64,000 bases of DNA from Paraburkholderia bannensis. GTDB lineage: Bacteria > Pseudomonadota > Gammaproteobacteria > Burkholderiales > Burkholderiaceae. Below the pieces are notes generated by a model. The model worked only from the letters and a program-made list of their open reading frames with translations. It had not been told where the DNA came from and made no database searches. Each line of letters begins with the position of its first letter. Position 1 is the stretch's first letter. The stretch lies in NCBI RefSeq assembly GCF_014200455.1, contig NZ_JACHBW010000005.1, forward strand, positions 62,001 to 126,000, read 5' to 3'. This document shows positions 33,976 through 43,355 of this stretch, one piece after another. A program made the translations under genes and the position numbers.

Positions 33976-35757
33976 TCAGAACGTTTCCCAATCCTGATCG
34001 CCGCCTGCCGTCGCGAGTGCGGGCGAGGGCGCTTGCGCGGCCGACTTCGGAACGGGCCTGGGTGCCGATCCTGGCGTGGATTTCGACGCGGATTTCAGCG
34101 TGGATTGTCGGGCGGGTGCAGCGCGCTTTTCCTGCTTGAGCGCTGCGGGCTTTAGCGCCCGCGCCTGACGCAACGTGTCGGTCTGCACGGGCGTGGGCTG
34201 CTGGGAGCCGATACGGAACACCGACACCACCTCGCGCAGACCACCCGACTGCGTCGCCATCGACTGAGCTGCCGCCGACGCTTCTTCCACCAGCGCCGCA
34301 TTCTGCTGCGTCACCTCATCCATCTGCGCGACGGCGCGGTTGACCTGTTCGATGCCCGTGTGCTGCTCTTCCGATGCGGCGGCGATCTCACCCATCAGAT
34401 CGGCCACGCGCCGCGCGGATTGCACCACTTCGTCGATGGTCGCGCCCGCTTCGTCGACGAGTTTCGAGCCTTCCGCCACCTGCGTTACCGATTGCCCGAT
34501 CAGATCCTTGATCTCCTTGGCGGCGCTTGCGCTGCGTTGCGCGAGCGTGCGTACCTCGCCTGCCACCACCGCGAAGCCACGGCCCTGTTCGCCTGCGCGC
34601 GCGGCTTCGACCGCCGCGTTGAGCGCCAGAATATTGGTCTGGAACGCGATGCCGTCGATTACGCCGATGATCTGCTCGACGCGCTCCGAGGTCTGAGCAA
34701 TGCCATGCATCGTCGTCACCACGCGGCGCACCACTTCGCCGCCGCGCGCGGCCACATCCGACGCATTGACGGCCAGCGTATTGCCCTGGCGCGCGTTGTC
34801 GGTGTTGTGCTTCACGGCGGCGGTGAACTGCTCCATGCTCGCGGCGGTTTCTTCGAGCGAGGCGGCCTGTTCTTCGGTGCGTTGCGACAGATCGCGATTG
34901 CCCGCGGCAATCTGATGCGCGCCCGTCGTGATCGATTCCGCCGAGGTCTGGATACGCTGCACCGTATCGACAAGCTGCCGCTGCATCTGGCTCATCGCAT
35001 GGAGCAGGCTGCGGCCGTCGCCAGCGCCGACGCGCACCTGCGCGGTGAGATCGCCTGCCGCGATGCGCTCGCAGATATCGGCCGCATAGTCGGGCTCGCC
35101 GCCAAGACTCGTGCGGATGCTGCGAATCAGCCAGAACATGCCGAGCGTGATCGCCGCGCCCACCAGCGCGACCAGCGCGAGATTGCGCATCAGCGCGCCG
35201 TAGAAGGCCGCGTCGATATCGTCTACATAGACGCCAGTGAAGAGGTGCCAGTCCCAGTCGGGCACGGCATCGGCGTAGCTGATCTTCTCGACCGGGCTGC
35301 TGTGGCCCGGCTTCGGCCATACATAGCTGCTGAAGTGATTGCCGCCCGGCGACGAACTCTTGACGATTTCCAGCGCGATATGCGTGCCGTTCGAGTCGAC
35401 CATGCCTGCCTGACTCTTGCCTTCGAGCTCGGGCTTGGGCGGCACCAGCAGCGCGGTGGCGGCGCTGTCGTAAATGCCGAAATAGCCGCTCTGGTCCGCG
35501 CCATAACGCAGGCCGCGCAGCGCGGCGATGGCCTGACGCTTCGCATCGTCGGCGGAAAGATGACCTTGCGAAGCCTCCTTCTGATAAAAGCCAATCATAC
35601 CCAGCGCGGTTTGCGTTTCCTGCGCGAGCATGCTCTTTCGATCGTCGAGCATGCCCAGGCGCGTCATCGCCGCATTGACCACGACCAGCACCACGAGGGC
35701 GATCCACACCAGCGCGACGATGCTCCACGCCTTTTGATTCAACGACAGTCGCTTCAC
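33976..35757 (-). CDS. methyl-accepting chemotaxis protein, single CACHE sensor
   Basis: The frame has no ATG near the first helix, so a GTG at 35757 ([17 protein letters not shown] follows) is chosen; GGAGGA precedes it. The protein then has 593 residues. Helix 1 is at ~10-32, a single CACHE domain ([32 protein letters not shown]) at ~35-190, helix 2 at ~195-215, then HAMP and the MA signalling domain with the hairpin tip [20 protein letters not shown]. The C-terminal ~100 residues are a Lys/Pro/Ala linker ending in DWETF, the CheR/CheB tether pentapeptide. It sits in no chemotaxis operon. Confidence 0.92.
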   Translation of the reverse strand: MKRLSLNQKAWSIVALVWIALVVLVVVNAAMTRLGMLDDRKSMLAQETQTALGMIGFYQKEASQGHLSADDAKRQAIAALRGLRYGADQSGYFGIYDSAATALLVPPKPELEGKSQAGMVDSNGTHIALEIVKSSSPGGNHFSSYVWPKPGHSSPVEKISYADAVPDWDWHLFTGVYVDDIDAAFYGALMRNLALVALVGAAITLGMFWLIRSIRTSLGGEPDYAADICERIAAGDLTAQVRVGAGDGRSLLHAMSQMQRQLVDTVQRIQTSAESITTGAHQIAAGNRDLSQRTEEQAASLEETAASMEQFTAAVKHNTDNARQGNTLAVNASDVAARGGEVVRRVVTTMHGIAQTSERVEQIIGVIDGIAFQTNILALNAAVEAARAGEQGRGFAVVAGEVRTLAQRSASAAKEIKDLIGQSVTQVAEGSKLVDEAGATIDEVVQSARRVADLMGEIAAASEEQHTGIEQVNRAVAQMDEVTQQNAALVEEASAAAQSMATQSGGLREVVSVFRIGSQQPTPVQTDTLRQARALKPAALKQEKRAAPARQSTLKSASKSTPGSAPRPVPKSAAQAPSPALATAGGDQDWETF

Positions 35758-35987
35758 GTTCTTCGTTTCCTCCGAGCAGGCAGCCGTGTGCGGCAAGCCA
35801 CGTTTGATGGCGCAAGGCGCGACGTTGCCACCTTTGCTGCCATGTTTATCGGCGCGTGACGAGGGGAACTGAAGGTGTGGGTGGCGCAATCGGTCAGGAT
35901 TAATTGCGCAGGTATTTCGCTGGATTCGTCGGATGAATTGGCCAAGATCGTTGCGCACACAACGACGGACCTATTGTGCGCCCCGGT

Positions 35988-36926
35988 TCAACCCTCGTCG
36001 CCGCCCAGCGCCGACGCTTCAATCGCTTCGATTAGCGCCTTCAGCACACTCTCGATGGCCGAAGACAAACGCCGCTCGCGCATCGTCGTCACAAAGAGGC
36101 GGCGCTGCCGCAACTCCGGTTCGTCGATGGGGCGAGCGACCAGGGCGAAATCATCGGCGCGTGCGACCAGTCCCGCGAGCGAGAGCCTGCTGCCCAGCGT
36201 GATCGCCCCCGCGAGGGCGGCGAACGCATGCAGCGCGCTCGAATTATTGCTGGTGAGAATCGCGTTCAACTCGATCCCCTGGCGCGCGCAACACGCGTCG
36301 ATCAACTGCCGCGCCGTGTTGCCGGGTTCGAGCAGCGCGACCGGATAAGCGGCCAGATCCGCAAGCGTGAGTGCGTCGTGCCCGGCGAGTGGATGCGCCG
36401 CGTCGAGCAGGGCGCAGACGCTCGCCTCGGCGCTGTATTCCACGCTCACCTTAGCCGGGTCTCCGCCCGAGAACGACAGTCCCAGATCGACTTCGCCGGA
36501 CGCCACCCAATGCTCGACCTGCGCTGGCGTGCCCGAGCGCAGCATGAAATGCACGTGCGGCACGGCGGCGTGATGGCGCGCGAGCACGCCTGGCAGGAAC
36601 GAGCGCGTGAAGCCCTCGGTGCAGCCCACGCGCACGATGCCGCGCCCCAGCGCCTTGCTGGCGGCGATTTCCGCGAGCACCGCATCGCCTTCCAACAGCG
36701 AGCGGCGCGCGTGAGCGGCCAGGCGCTCGCCCGATTCGGTCAGCACCATGCCGCGCGGCATGCGCTCGAACAGCGGCGTGCCCACGTCCTCTTCCAGCTT
36801 GGCGATCTGCCGGCTGATGGCCGAAACCGCTACATGTAGCGTTTGCGAGGCCGCGGCGAGCGAGCCGGTGCGCGCGACTTCGATGAAATAACGCAGGGCG
36901 ATGCCGTGCAGCATGGTGTTGAACAC
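35988..36926 (-). CDS. LysR-family regulator
   Basis: The protein has 312 residues. The HTH is in GSLAAASQTLHVAVSAISRQIAKLEEDVGTPLF, followed by a periplasmic-binding-like effector domain beginning near residue 95 (IVRVGCTEGF). The N-terminal start LRYFIEVARTGS is like regulators of the CynR/GcvA-type group. It is divergent from the M20 peptidase/MHS transporter operon, its likely target. Confidence 0.9.
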   Translation of the reverse strand: MFNTMLHGIALRYFIEVARTGSLAAASQTLHVAVSAISRQIAKLEEDVGTPLFERMPRGMVLTESGERLAAHARRSLLEGDAVLAEIAASKALGRGIVRVGCTEGFTRSFLPGVLARHHAAVPHVHFMLRSGTPAQVEHWVASGEVDLGLSFSGGDPAKVSVEYSAEASVCALLDAAHPLAGHDALTLADLAAYPVALLEPGNTARQLIDACCARQGIELNAILTSNNSSALHAFAALAGAITLGSRLSLAGLVARADDFALVARPIDEPELRQRRLFVTTMRERRLSSAIESVLKALIEAIEASALGGDEG

Positions 36927-36948
36927 TCCTGGAAGTGGTGCCGGTGCG

Positions 36949-36963
36949 TTGCCATTTTGGCAA
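36949..36963. promoter_or_regulatory. TTGCC-ATTTT-GGCAA inverted repeat, candidate LysR site
   Basis: Perfect 5-base arms with a 5-base AT-rich spacer lie 23 bases upstream of the LysR start and 110 bases upstream of the peptidase gene. A second pair, CGCAA at 36971 and TTGCG at 36988, lies just beyond, so the region may hold paired recognition and activation sites. Confidence 0.45.
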
Positions 36964-37073
36964 TGCTATCCGCAAAATTTGAAATTGTTGCGAATTTTTG
37001 GCGTTCCTAGACTGGGTTCATTCCGCAGCATCTGCACGACACAAGACGAATCACAAGACGAATGGAGCCCTGG

Positions 37074-38528
37074 ATGAGCGCGCCTGAAACCACTGAAACC
37101 CCCGTACGACCCGGCCCTCAGGCTGACGCCGCGCCGCGCCGGCAGGCCATCGCCGCCGCGCTTGCACACTTCGATAGCGGCGACTTCCTGCGCGAGCTCG
37201 AACGCCGCGTGGCGTTTCGCTCGGAAAGCCAGAACCCGGCGCAGGCCGATGCACTCGCCGCCTATCTCAGCGACGAGATCGCGCCCGCCCTCGCGGCGCT
37301 GGGTTTTACGAGCCGCGTGGCCGCGAATCCGGTCAACGCACGCGCGCCGTTCCTGATCGCCGAACGCATCGAAGATCCCGCGCTGCCGACCGTGCTGACC
37401 TATGGCCACGGCGACGTGGTGCGCGGCTATGACGAGCAATGGCGCGACGGCCTCAAGCCCTGGGAAGTGCGCGTGGAGGGCGACCGCTGGTACGGCCGCG
37501 GCACGGCGGACAACAAGGGCCAGCATTCGGTGAATTTCGCGGCGCTCGCGGCGGTGCTGGCGCAGCGCGATGGCAAGCTGGGCTACAACGTCAAGGTGAT
37601 CTTCGAGACCGGCGAGGAAATCGGCTCGCCGGGCCTGAACGAAGTGTGTGCGGCGCAGCGCGAGGCGCTTGCCGCCGACGTCTTTATCGCCTCCGACGGC
37701 CCGCGCGTGAGCGCTCAGCGCCCGACGCTCTTTCTTGGCTCGCGCGGCGGCGTGACGTTCGAACTACGCGTCGACTTGCGCGAAGGCGCGCATCATTCGG
37801 GCAACTGGGGCGGCGCGCTGCGTAATCCGGCCATCGTGCTTTCGCACGCGATCGCCAGCCTCGTGGACCGCCACGGCGCGATTGCCGTCCAAGGTCTGCG
37901 TCCGCCGCCGATCCCCGCAAGCGTGCGCGCCGCGCTCGCCGATATCGAACTGGGCGGCGACGAAAGCGCGCCCGAAATCGATGCCGATTGGGGCGAGCCG
38001 GGTCTCACACCCACGGAGCGCGTGATCGGCTGGAACACGCTGGAAGTGCTGGCGTTCAAGGCCGGCAATCCCGATGCGCCCGTCAACGCGATCCCGCCGC
38101 GCGCGCAGGCGACCTGCCAGCTGCGTTTCGTGGTGGGCACCGACTACACGCGCGTGGGCGAGCATCTGCAGGCGCACTTCGCGCAGCACGGCTTCAAGGA
38201 AGTGCAGGTGCAGGTGAAGCAGACCGCAGCCGCCACGCGCCTCGACCCCGACGACGCCTGGGTGCGCTGGGCGCTCGCCTCGCTGCGCGACACCACGGGC
38301 AAGAAGCCCGCGCTGCTGCCGAATCTGGGCGGCACCGTACCCAACGACGTGTTCGCCCACACACTGGGCCTGCCCACGCTGTGGGTGCCGCATTCGTATC
38401 CGGCCTGCGCGCAGCACGCGCCCAACGAGCATCTGCTGGGCAGCGTGGCGCGCGAAGCGCTCGCCGTGATGGCGGGCCTCTGGTACGACCTGGGCGCCGA
38501 TGCCGCGCGCCTTGCCGCCCAACGTTAA
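37074..38528 (+). CDS. M20-family metallopeptidase/amidohydrolase
   Basis: The ATG at 37074 follows GGAG by 6 bases and gives 484 residues; an ATG at 37062 is less well placed. The metal-binding pattern is present: YGHGDVVRGYD, GRGTADNKGQHS, FETGEEIGSPGL and a late His in CAQHAPNEH. M20 enzymes cleave peptides or N-acyl amino acids with two zinc ions. The next gene is a metabolite:H+ symporter, so the pair probably imports and cleaves one substrate. It is divergent from LysR. Confidence 0.9.
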   Translation: MSAPETTETPVRPGPQADAAPRRQAIAAALAHFDSGDFLRELERRVAFRSESQNPAQADALAAYLSDEIAPALAALGFTSRVAANPVNARAPFLIAERIEDPALPTVLTYGHGDVVRGYDEQWRDGLKPWEVRVEGDRWYGRGTADNKGQHSVNFAALAAVLAQRDGKLGYNVKVIFETGEEIGSPGLNEVCAAQREALAADVFIASDGPRVSAQRPTLFLGSRGGVTFELRVDLREGAHHSGNWGGALRNPAIVLSHAIASLVDRHGAIAVQGLRPPPIPASVRAALADIELGGDESAPEIDADWGEPGLTPTERVIGWNTLEVLAFKAGNPDAPVNAIPPRAQATCQLRFVVGTDYTRVGEHLQAHFAQHGFKEVQVQVKQTAAATRLDPDDAWVRWALASLRDTTGKKPALLPNLGGTVPNDVFAHTLGLPTLWVPHSYPACAQHAPNEHLLGSVAREALAVMAGLWYDLGADAARLAAQR

Positions 38529-38568
38529 TCACGCACGCCGGTACAACACGCCTGCGAGGAAGACCACT

Positions 38569-39894
38569 ATGACCACGACACCGGCCACCCCTCCGGCCAC
38601 CCCAGCGCAGCATAAGAAGCCGCGGCCCAGCCTGACGCAGATCGTCGTCGCCACGTCGGCGGGCAACGCGCTCGAATGGTTCGACATCGCGATTTACGGC
38701 TTTTTCGCGGTGTTTATCGGCAAGCACTTCTTTCCGGCCGCAAGCGAAACGGCCTCGCTGCTGCTGACCTTCGGCGCGTTCGGCGCGTCGTATCTGGTGC
38801 GTCCGCTCGGCGGCATGGTGCTGGGAGCGTATGCCGACAAGCGCGGCCGCAAGGCGGCGTTGATGCTTTCCGTGAGCCTGATGATGCTAGGCACGGCGAT
38901 CATCGCGCTGGTGCCCGACTACGCGAGTATCGGCATGGCGGCACCGCTGGCCGTGCTGGCGGCACGCCTGATCCAGGGTTTTTCGGCGGGCGGCGAGTTT
39001 GGCGCATCGACGGCGATGCTGATCGAACACGCCCCGCACCGGCGCGGCTTTATCGCAAGCTGGCAGTTCGCGACGCAAGGGCTGGCCACGCTGCTTGCGG
39101 CTTCGTTCGGCTACGGTCTTGCCAAAGCCATGCCGGCCGCCGATCTGGCCGCTTGGGGCTGGCGTCTGCCGTTCTTCTTCGGCTTGCTGATCGGTCCGGT
39201 GGGCCTCTATCTGCGCCGCTTTATCGAAGACGCGGAAGACTTCACGCTGGCTGCGCGCACCGATTCGCCCGTGCGCGAGGTATTCGTCCGCCAGAAGCAG
39301 CTCGTGCTCACATCGATCGGACTGCTGACGGTTTCGACCGCCGTGAATTATCTGCTGCAATACGTGCCGACCTTCGCGATGCGCGACCTGCATCTGGGCG
39401 CGGCCACCGGCTTCGCCGCGACGATGGTGGGCGGCGTGATCCTCACCGTGGTCACGCCGTTCGCGGGCCATCTCTCCGATCGCATCGGACGCCGCCGCCA
39501 GATGACGTGGGTCGCGCTGCTGTTCGCGCTCACGGCGTACCCCGGCTTCGTGTGGGTGAGCTCGCAGACTTCGCAGGCTGGCGCGATGCCGCTGTTCGTG
39601 CTGATCGCATGGCTTGCGCTGCTCAAGTCGATCTACTTTGGCGCGCTGCCGGCCTTGATGGCGGAAATCTTTCCCGCCGCCACGCGAGCCACGGGCATGG
39701 CGATTGGCTACAACGTGGGCGTGACGGTGTTCGGCGGGTTCACGCCCGCCATCGTCACCTGGCTGCTGGGCGCAACCGGAGACAAGAGCGCGCCCAGCTA
39801 CTACCTCATCCTCACGGCGATGATCAGCCTCGCGGCGCTGGCGTGGGTGAGCCGTGTGCCGGTCGAGGCGCGCGCGCGCCGCGTCGCTGCCTGA
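38569..39894 (+). CDS. MHS-family metabolite:H+ symporter (MFS)
   Basis: The ATG at 38569 follows GAGGAAG and gives 441 residues. GNALEWFDIAIYGFFA at the first helix, GGMVLGAYADKRGRKAALM in the loop 2-3 motif and RLIQGFSAGGEFGAS are hallmarks of the metabolite:H+ symporter group (citrate, 2-oxoglutarate, proline/betaine). About 12 helices are present. It starts 40 bases after the M20 peptidase stop, so both are probably one operon under the divergent LysR. Confidence 0.9.
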   Translation: MTTTPATPPATPAQHKKPRPSLTQIVVATSAGNALEWFDIAIYGFFAVFIGKHFFPAASETASLLLTFGAFGASYLVRPLGGMVLGAYADKRGRKAALMLSVSLMMLGTAIIALVPDYASIGMAAPLAVLAARLIQGFSAGGEFGASTAMLIEHAPHRRGFIASWQFATQGLATLLAASFGYGLAKAMPAADLAAWGWRLPFFFGLLIGPVGLYLRRFIEDAEDFTLAARTDSPVREVFVRQKQLVLTSIGLLTVSTAVNYLLQYVPTFAMRDLHLGAATGFAATMVGGVILTVVTPFAGHLSDRIGRRRQMTWVALLFALTAYPGFVWVSSQTSQAGAMPLFVLIAWLALLKSIYFGALPALMAEIFPAATRATGMAIGYNVGVTVFGGFTPAIVTWLLGATGDKSAPSYYLILTAMISLAALAWVSRVPVEARARRVAA

Positions 39895-40021
39895 AGCGGG
39901 TTGCGCACGGGACCGTAAGCGTGGACTTCACGGCGTAACGGTCGGTGTGATAGTTTGTCTGACGTAAATGCGGCGCGCGGGGCGCAACAACGCCCGCGTG
40001 CCGCAGCCAGGAGACCTACGC

Positions 40022-40810
40022 ATGCAGACCACCCGACTCACCGACTGGAACCAGTTCATGGAGCTGACGACTCAGCTCGACGGCTGGGCGTTTCGCGGGC
40101 AGCAAAACGCCCAATGGCGGCTGGAAAGCTCGCTCTCGCGTTATATGCGCGATTATGTGGACGATCATAGCCAGTGGCGCGCACGCGAGGAGCGCGCGAT
40201 CCGCGTGTTCCGTCGCAAGGCGCACAACTTCCTCGCCCATCCCGACATCCTCGCCGACGACCTGCGCTGCCTCGCGCTGATGCAGCACCACGGCGCGCCC
40301 ACGCGTCTGCTCGATTTCACCAAGAGCCCATTTGTGGCGGCGTTTTTCGCACTCGAACGCGCGACCGGCGACGCCGCCGTCTACGCGCTCAACACGCCTG
40401 CGCTATGGAACAATCGCGCACGCCCGAAAACCGATCCCGCGCTGACGCGCGATGTGATCGACCCACGCGCGCCCGGTCACTTCGAACGCTATTTCTTCTG
40501 CAATACGAATGAAATTCTCTGGTCCGGCGAGCCCTCCGAGATGGACGACCGTCTGGTCGCGCAGTCGGGCACCTTCGTGGTGCCGGGCGTGATCGACAAA
40601 CCCCTGCAGGCGATCCTGGACGGCTACGACACCCACGAGGAACTGCTGCACCAGATCGTGCTGCCCGCGAGCCTGCGCATGGACGCGATGAAATGGCTGT
40701 ATCGGATGAATATCACCAATGCCTCGCTGTTTCCGGGGCTGGACGGTCTTGCACGCTCGATTGCGGTGGAACTGGAAATCGTCTGGTCGGGGATGATGCA
40801 GTCGCAGTGA
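40022..40810 (+). CDS. FRG-domain protein
   Basis: The ATG at 40022 follows AGGAGA and gives 262 residues. The FRG signature is clear: WAFRGQQNAQWRLESSLSR near residue 22 and LMQHHGAPTRLLDFTKSPFVAAFFAL near residue 88. FRG proteins are widespread, often near mobile or defence genes, but their biochemical role is not settled. There is no signal peptide. The gene stands alone between the symporter and a c-di-GMP gene. The overlapping convergent neighbour ends 25 bases away. Confidence 0.85.
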   Translation: MQTTRLTDWNQFMELTTQLDGWAFRGQQNAQWRLESSLSRYMRDYVDDHSQWRAREERAIRVFRRKAHNFLAHPDILADDLRCLALMQHHGAPTRLLDFTKSPFVAAFFALERATGDAAVYALNTPALWNNRARPKTDPALTRDVIDPRAPGHFERYFFCNTNEILWSGEPSEMDDRLVAQSGTFVVPGVIDKPLQAILDGYDTHEELLHQIVLPASLRMDAMKWLYRMNITNASLFPGLDGLARSIAVELEIVWSGMMQSQ

Positions 40811-40835
40811 GTGGCGCATTGCGTTTCGATGCCGC

Positions 40836-42590
40836 TCAAGCTTCGCAAGTCCCGTAAGTCCCGCCCGTGAGCAGGTAGGGCACGGGCGCAATCAGCGTAC
40901 GCAAGGTCTGCAACGAAACCGGCCTTGAAAACCAGAAGCCCTGGGCCTCGTCACAACCCAGTTCGCGCAGACGTCGGGCCTGCGCAGCGGTCTCGATGCC
41001 TTCGGCCGTGACCTTCAGTTCCAGCGCGTGCGCCATCGAAATGATTGCACCGACCAGTGCTTCGCTGCGCGGATCCGTTTCCATCTTCGCCACGAAAGAG
41101 CGGTCGATCTTGAGCCGATTGAGCGGCAGGCTCGCGAGCCATGCGAGATTCGAATAACCCGTACCGAAATCGTCCACCGCCACCTCGATACCTAGCGCGC
41201 GCAGCGCCTGCAGCGTCCGCACGGTGCGGCCCGCATCGGCAAACAGCATGCTTTCCGTGATTTCGATCTCCAGTTGATCGGGTGCGAGCGCGGCGCGCTC
41301 CAGCGCCGCTTCGATCTGCCCGGCGAATTGCGGATTGACGAACTGTTGCGGCGAGACGTTCACGGCCACCTTCGGCAGCGTGTGCGCGAGGCGCTGCAAC
41401 TGGCCGGTCTCGCGGCAGGCCGTGTTCATGACCCACGCGCCAATGGTGTCGATCAGCGCCGCCTCTTCGGCGATCGGGATGAATTCGCCCGGACTCACGA
41501 GACCATGTACGGGATGGCGCCAGCGCAGCAGCGCTTCGGATTGCATGATCGCGCCCGTTTGCAGCGACACGCGCGGCTGATACAGCAGAAATAGCTCGCG
41601 CGCACCGATAGCGTGACGCAGTGCGTTTTCCAGTTCCAGTTGCCGGGTGGCGCGTTGCTCCTGCGCCCGCGCGAAGCGGCACACCTGACCGCGCCCCGTG
41701 CGGCGCGCCTCGGAAACGGCCACCCCCGCGCGCCGCACGAGCGTCGCGGCATCGTCGCCGTCGTCGGGATGCCGCGCTGTTCCGATGTTCAGATTGACCT
41801 TCGCGCCGTGCCGTGCCTGCACGCTCGCGTTGTGCTGTGCCTGCTCCGATTGTTCGCCTTGTGCGAAGGCTTCGATCAGCGCTTCGGCCACCTCCGGGGC
41901 GTCGTCGCCGCGGCCCGGCAAGGCCAGCGCGAACTGGTCGCCGCCGATGAAGCCCATGGGCACGCCGCCGCATTGCGCGTGCGCCAGCCGCCGCAGCCGC
42001 GCGCCCGCATATTCGAGCGCGAGATCGGCGCCTTCGGGACCGAGCGCTTCGCGCGTCTTCTGCAGATCGTCGATTTCGATCACGAGCACCGTGAGCGGCT
42101 CGCCGCTGCGGCGGGCGCGCGCGAGCGAGAGATCGAGCCGTTCGAGGAACAGCTCGCGATTGGGCAGACGCGTCGCGCTGTCGTGATGCGAGACGTACCA
42201 GAGCCGCGCCTCGGCGCGCGCGTGGCGCGTGGTGTCCACCGCGATGCCGATGTAGTGCCCTGCATAGCGCGCTTCGAGCGCGCCCGTGAGCGGCGCCATG
42301 GCGAGCGAGACCGGCACGCGCGTGCCGTTGCGGCGCACGTAGGCCCACTCGCCGCGAAACTGGGCGAGTGCGCCGGCGCCGGTGGCAGGCGAGGGGCCGA
42401 CGCGCCGCACGAGCTCGGCCGGGTCGTGCAGAGCCAGGAATTTGCACTGGCCGATCAGATCCTGCTCGCGGTAGCCCGTCAGCTGCTCGTAGGCCGCGTT
42501 GACGCGCGCGAACACGCCGTCGGGCCGGCACAGGAAAGCGCCAAACGGCGCGGCGAGAAAGGCCGATTCATAGACGCTTGGCGTGCTCAT
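40836..42590 (-). CDS. PAS-GGDQF-EAL c-di-GMP protein, probable phosphodiesterase
   Basis: The ATG at 42590 (STPSVYESAFLAAPFG follows) is preceded by AGGA and gives 584 residues. A PAS domain (FARVNAAYEQLTGYREQDLIG) covers ~15-125. The GGDEF domain is degenerate, IGGDQFALAL, lacking the catalytic Glu. The EAL domain has SEALLRW, VDDFGTGYSNLAWL, LKIDRSF and AEGIE, so it should hydrolyse c-di-GMP while the GGDQF domain may bind GTP as a regulator. There are no membrane segments, so sensing is cytoplasmic. It is the third c-di-GMP gene in this window. Confidence 0.92.
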   Translation of the reverse strand: MSTPSVYESAFLAAPFGAFLCRPDGVFARVNAAYEQLTGYREQDLIGQCKFLALHDPAELVRRVGPSPATGAGALAQFRGEWAYVRRNGTRVPVSLAMAPLTGALEARYAGHYIGIAVDTTRHARAEARLWYVSHHDSATRLPNRELFLERLDLSLARARRSGEPLTVLVIEIDDLQKTREALGPEGADLALEYAGARLRRLAHAQCGGVPMGFIGGDQFALALPGRGDDAPEVAEALIEAFAQGEQSEQAQHNASVQARHGAKVNLNIGTARHPDDGDDAATLVRRAGVAVSEARRTGRGQVCRFARAQEQRATRQLELENALRHAIGARELFLLYQPRVSLQTGAIMQSEALLRWRHPVHGLVSPGEFIPIAEEAALIDTIGAWVMNTACRETGQLQRLAHTLPKVAVNVSPQQFVNPQFAGQIEAALERAALAPDQLEIEITESMLFADAGRTVRTLQALRALGIEVAVDDFGTGYSNLAWLASLPLNRLKIDRSFVAKMETDPRSEALVGAIISMAHALELKVTAEGIETAAQARRLRELGCDEAQGFWFSRPVSLQTLRTLIAPVPYLLTGGTYGTCEA

Positions 42591-42906
42591 CGAAGTCCTG
42601 TGCGCATGGTATGGCATGGCGAACCCGCGCGCCGCCGGGCGTAGCGGCGCGTGTCGCCTTGTCGTTATAGCCAGCGACGAAGCAGGAGCCATGCCATATC
42701 CGATGCGTGCGCAACGGACTTGAAAGACAGCGTAAGCAAGTGTGGGTTACGTAACGCGCGCCGTGTGTGATGCGCGTGCGTTACGTTACGTGATCCTGAG
42801 TGGCGTTACGCTCCGGGCGGGCGTAACAGGCAGCCGTCAAGGCCACCTTCAAGACCACCTTCGAGGCCACCTTCGAGGCCACCTTCGAGGCGGCCTTCAG
42901 CTAGCC
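42591..42906. other. 316-base repeat-bearing intergenic region
   Basis: No gene is supported. From 42746 to ~42835 GTTACG/CGTAAC words recur, including a perfect GTTACGTAAC palindrome at 42746-42755. A five-copy 12-base tandem repeat follows at 42841-42900. Confidence 0.6.
42841..42900. repeat. five tandem copies of a 12-base unit
   Basis: Units GGCCACCTTCAA, GACCACCTTCGA, GGCCACCTTCGA, GGCCACCTTCGA and GGCGGCCTTCAG follow without gaps. The two central copies are identical and the outer ones diverge, the pattern expected of a variable-number tandem repeat. Confidence 0.85.
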
Positions 42907-43203
42907 TCACTGCGCTTCGGGGCGCGGCAGGTTGAGGCCTGGCGCGAGACGCGTGGCCTTGAATTGCGTGACGGTGTAGTCGGCGAGTCCTTGCTGGGCA
43001 AACGGGTCGCTCGCGAGAATCGCATCGAGGCGCTCGCGCTCCATGTTCGACGCGACGATGACGCCGCCATCGCGCGGCATCCTGGGACCTGCCGCGATGA
43101 ATAGTCCGGCCGCGAACTGCGCATCGAGAAAATCGCGATGGGCGGGCAGCGCGTCGTCGATACGTTCGAGCGATGCGGTATAGGTCAGCGAAACGATGTA
43201 CAT
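42907..43203 (-). CDS. YciI-family protein
   Basis: The ATG at 43203 gives 98 residues, the usual YciI length. The family pattern is seen in MYIVSLTYTASLERIDDALPAHRDFLDAQFAAG and DPFAQQGLADYTVTQF. YciI-like proteins have a ferredoxin-like fold with a conserved His-Asp pair and a possible dehydrochlorinase-like or accessory role; the true function is unknown. It ends just beside the tandem repeat. It is divergent from the enoyl-CoA hydratase gene. Confidence 0.88.
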   Translation of the reverse strand: MYIVSLTYTASLERIDDALPAHRDFLDAQFAAGLFIAAGPRMPRDGGVIVASNMERERLDAILASDPFAQQGLADYTVTQFKATRLAPGLNLPRPEAQ

Positions 43204-43298
43204 GAGGATTCCATAAGCGGGCACAGCCTTCGATTGTAGCGGGGAGTGTTCAGGATGAGCGTTCCCCGGTTTCACTCCGGACTTGCTCGTCGGTTTAC

Positions 43299-43310
43299 TT
43301 CGCATGCGAA
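43299..43310. promoter_or_regulatory. TTCGCATGCGAA palindrome, candidate MarR operator 1
   Basis: A perfect 12-base palindrome lies 46 bases before the hydratase ATG, just upstream of a CTATATACT -10-like element. Confidence 0.6.
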
Positions 43311-43322
43311 TCATCTATATAC

Positions 43323-43338
43323 TTCACATGCGAACTAA
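43323..43338. promoter_or_regulatory. TTCACATGCGAACTAA, candidate MarR operator 2
   Basis: It lies 24 bases after operator 1, so the two sites flank the -10-like element. The same 16-mer, with one change, occurs in inverse orientation in front of the MarR gene at 44647. Confidence 0.65.
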
Positions 43339-43355
43339 ACCATCAGGAGAGAGCA

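Noticed and set aside
42841..42900. CRISPR array
   Set aside because: Units are 12 bases and contiguous without spacers, and no cas genes are present.
42742..43104. Open frame with RGHL repeats
   Set aside because: Produced by the 12-base tandem repeat; no ribosome site and it overlaps the YciI gene.
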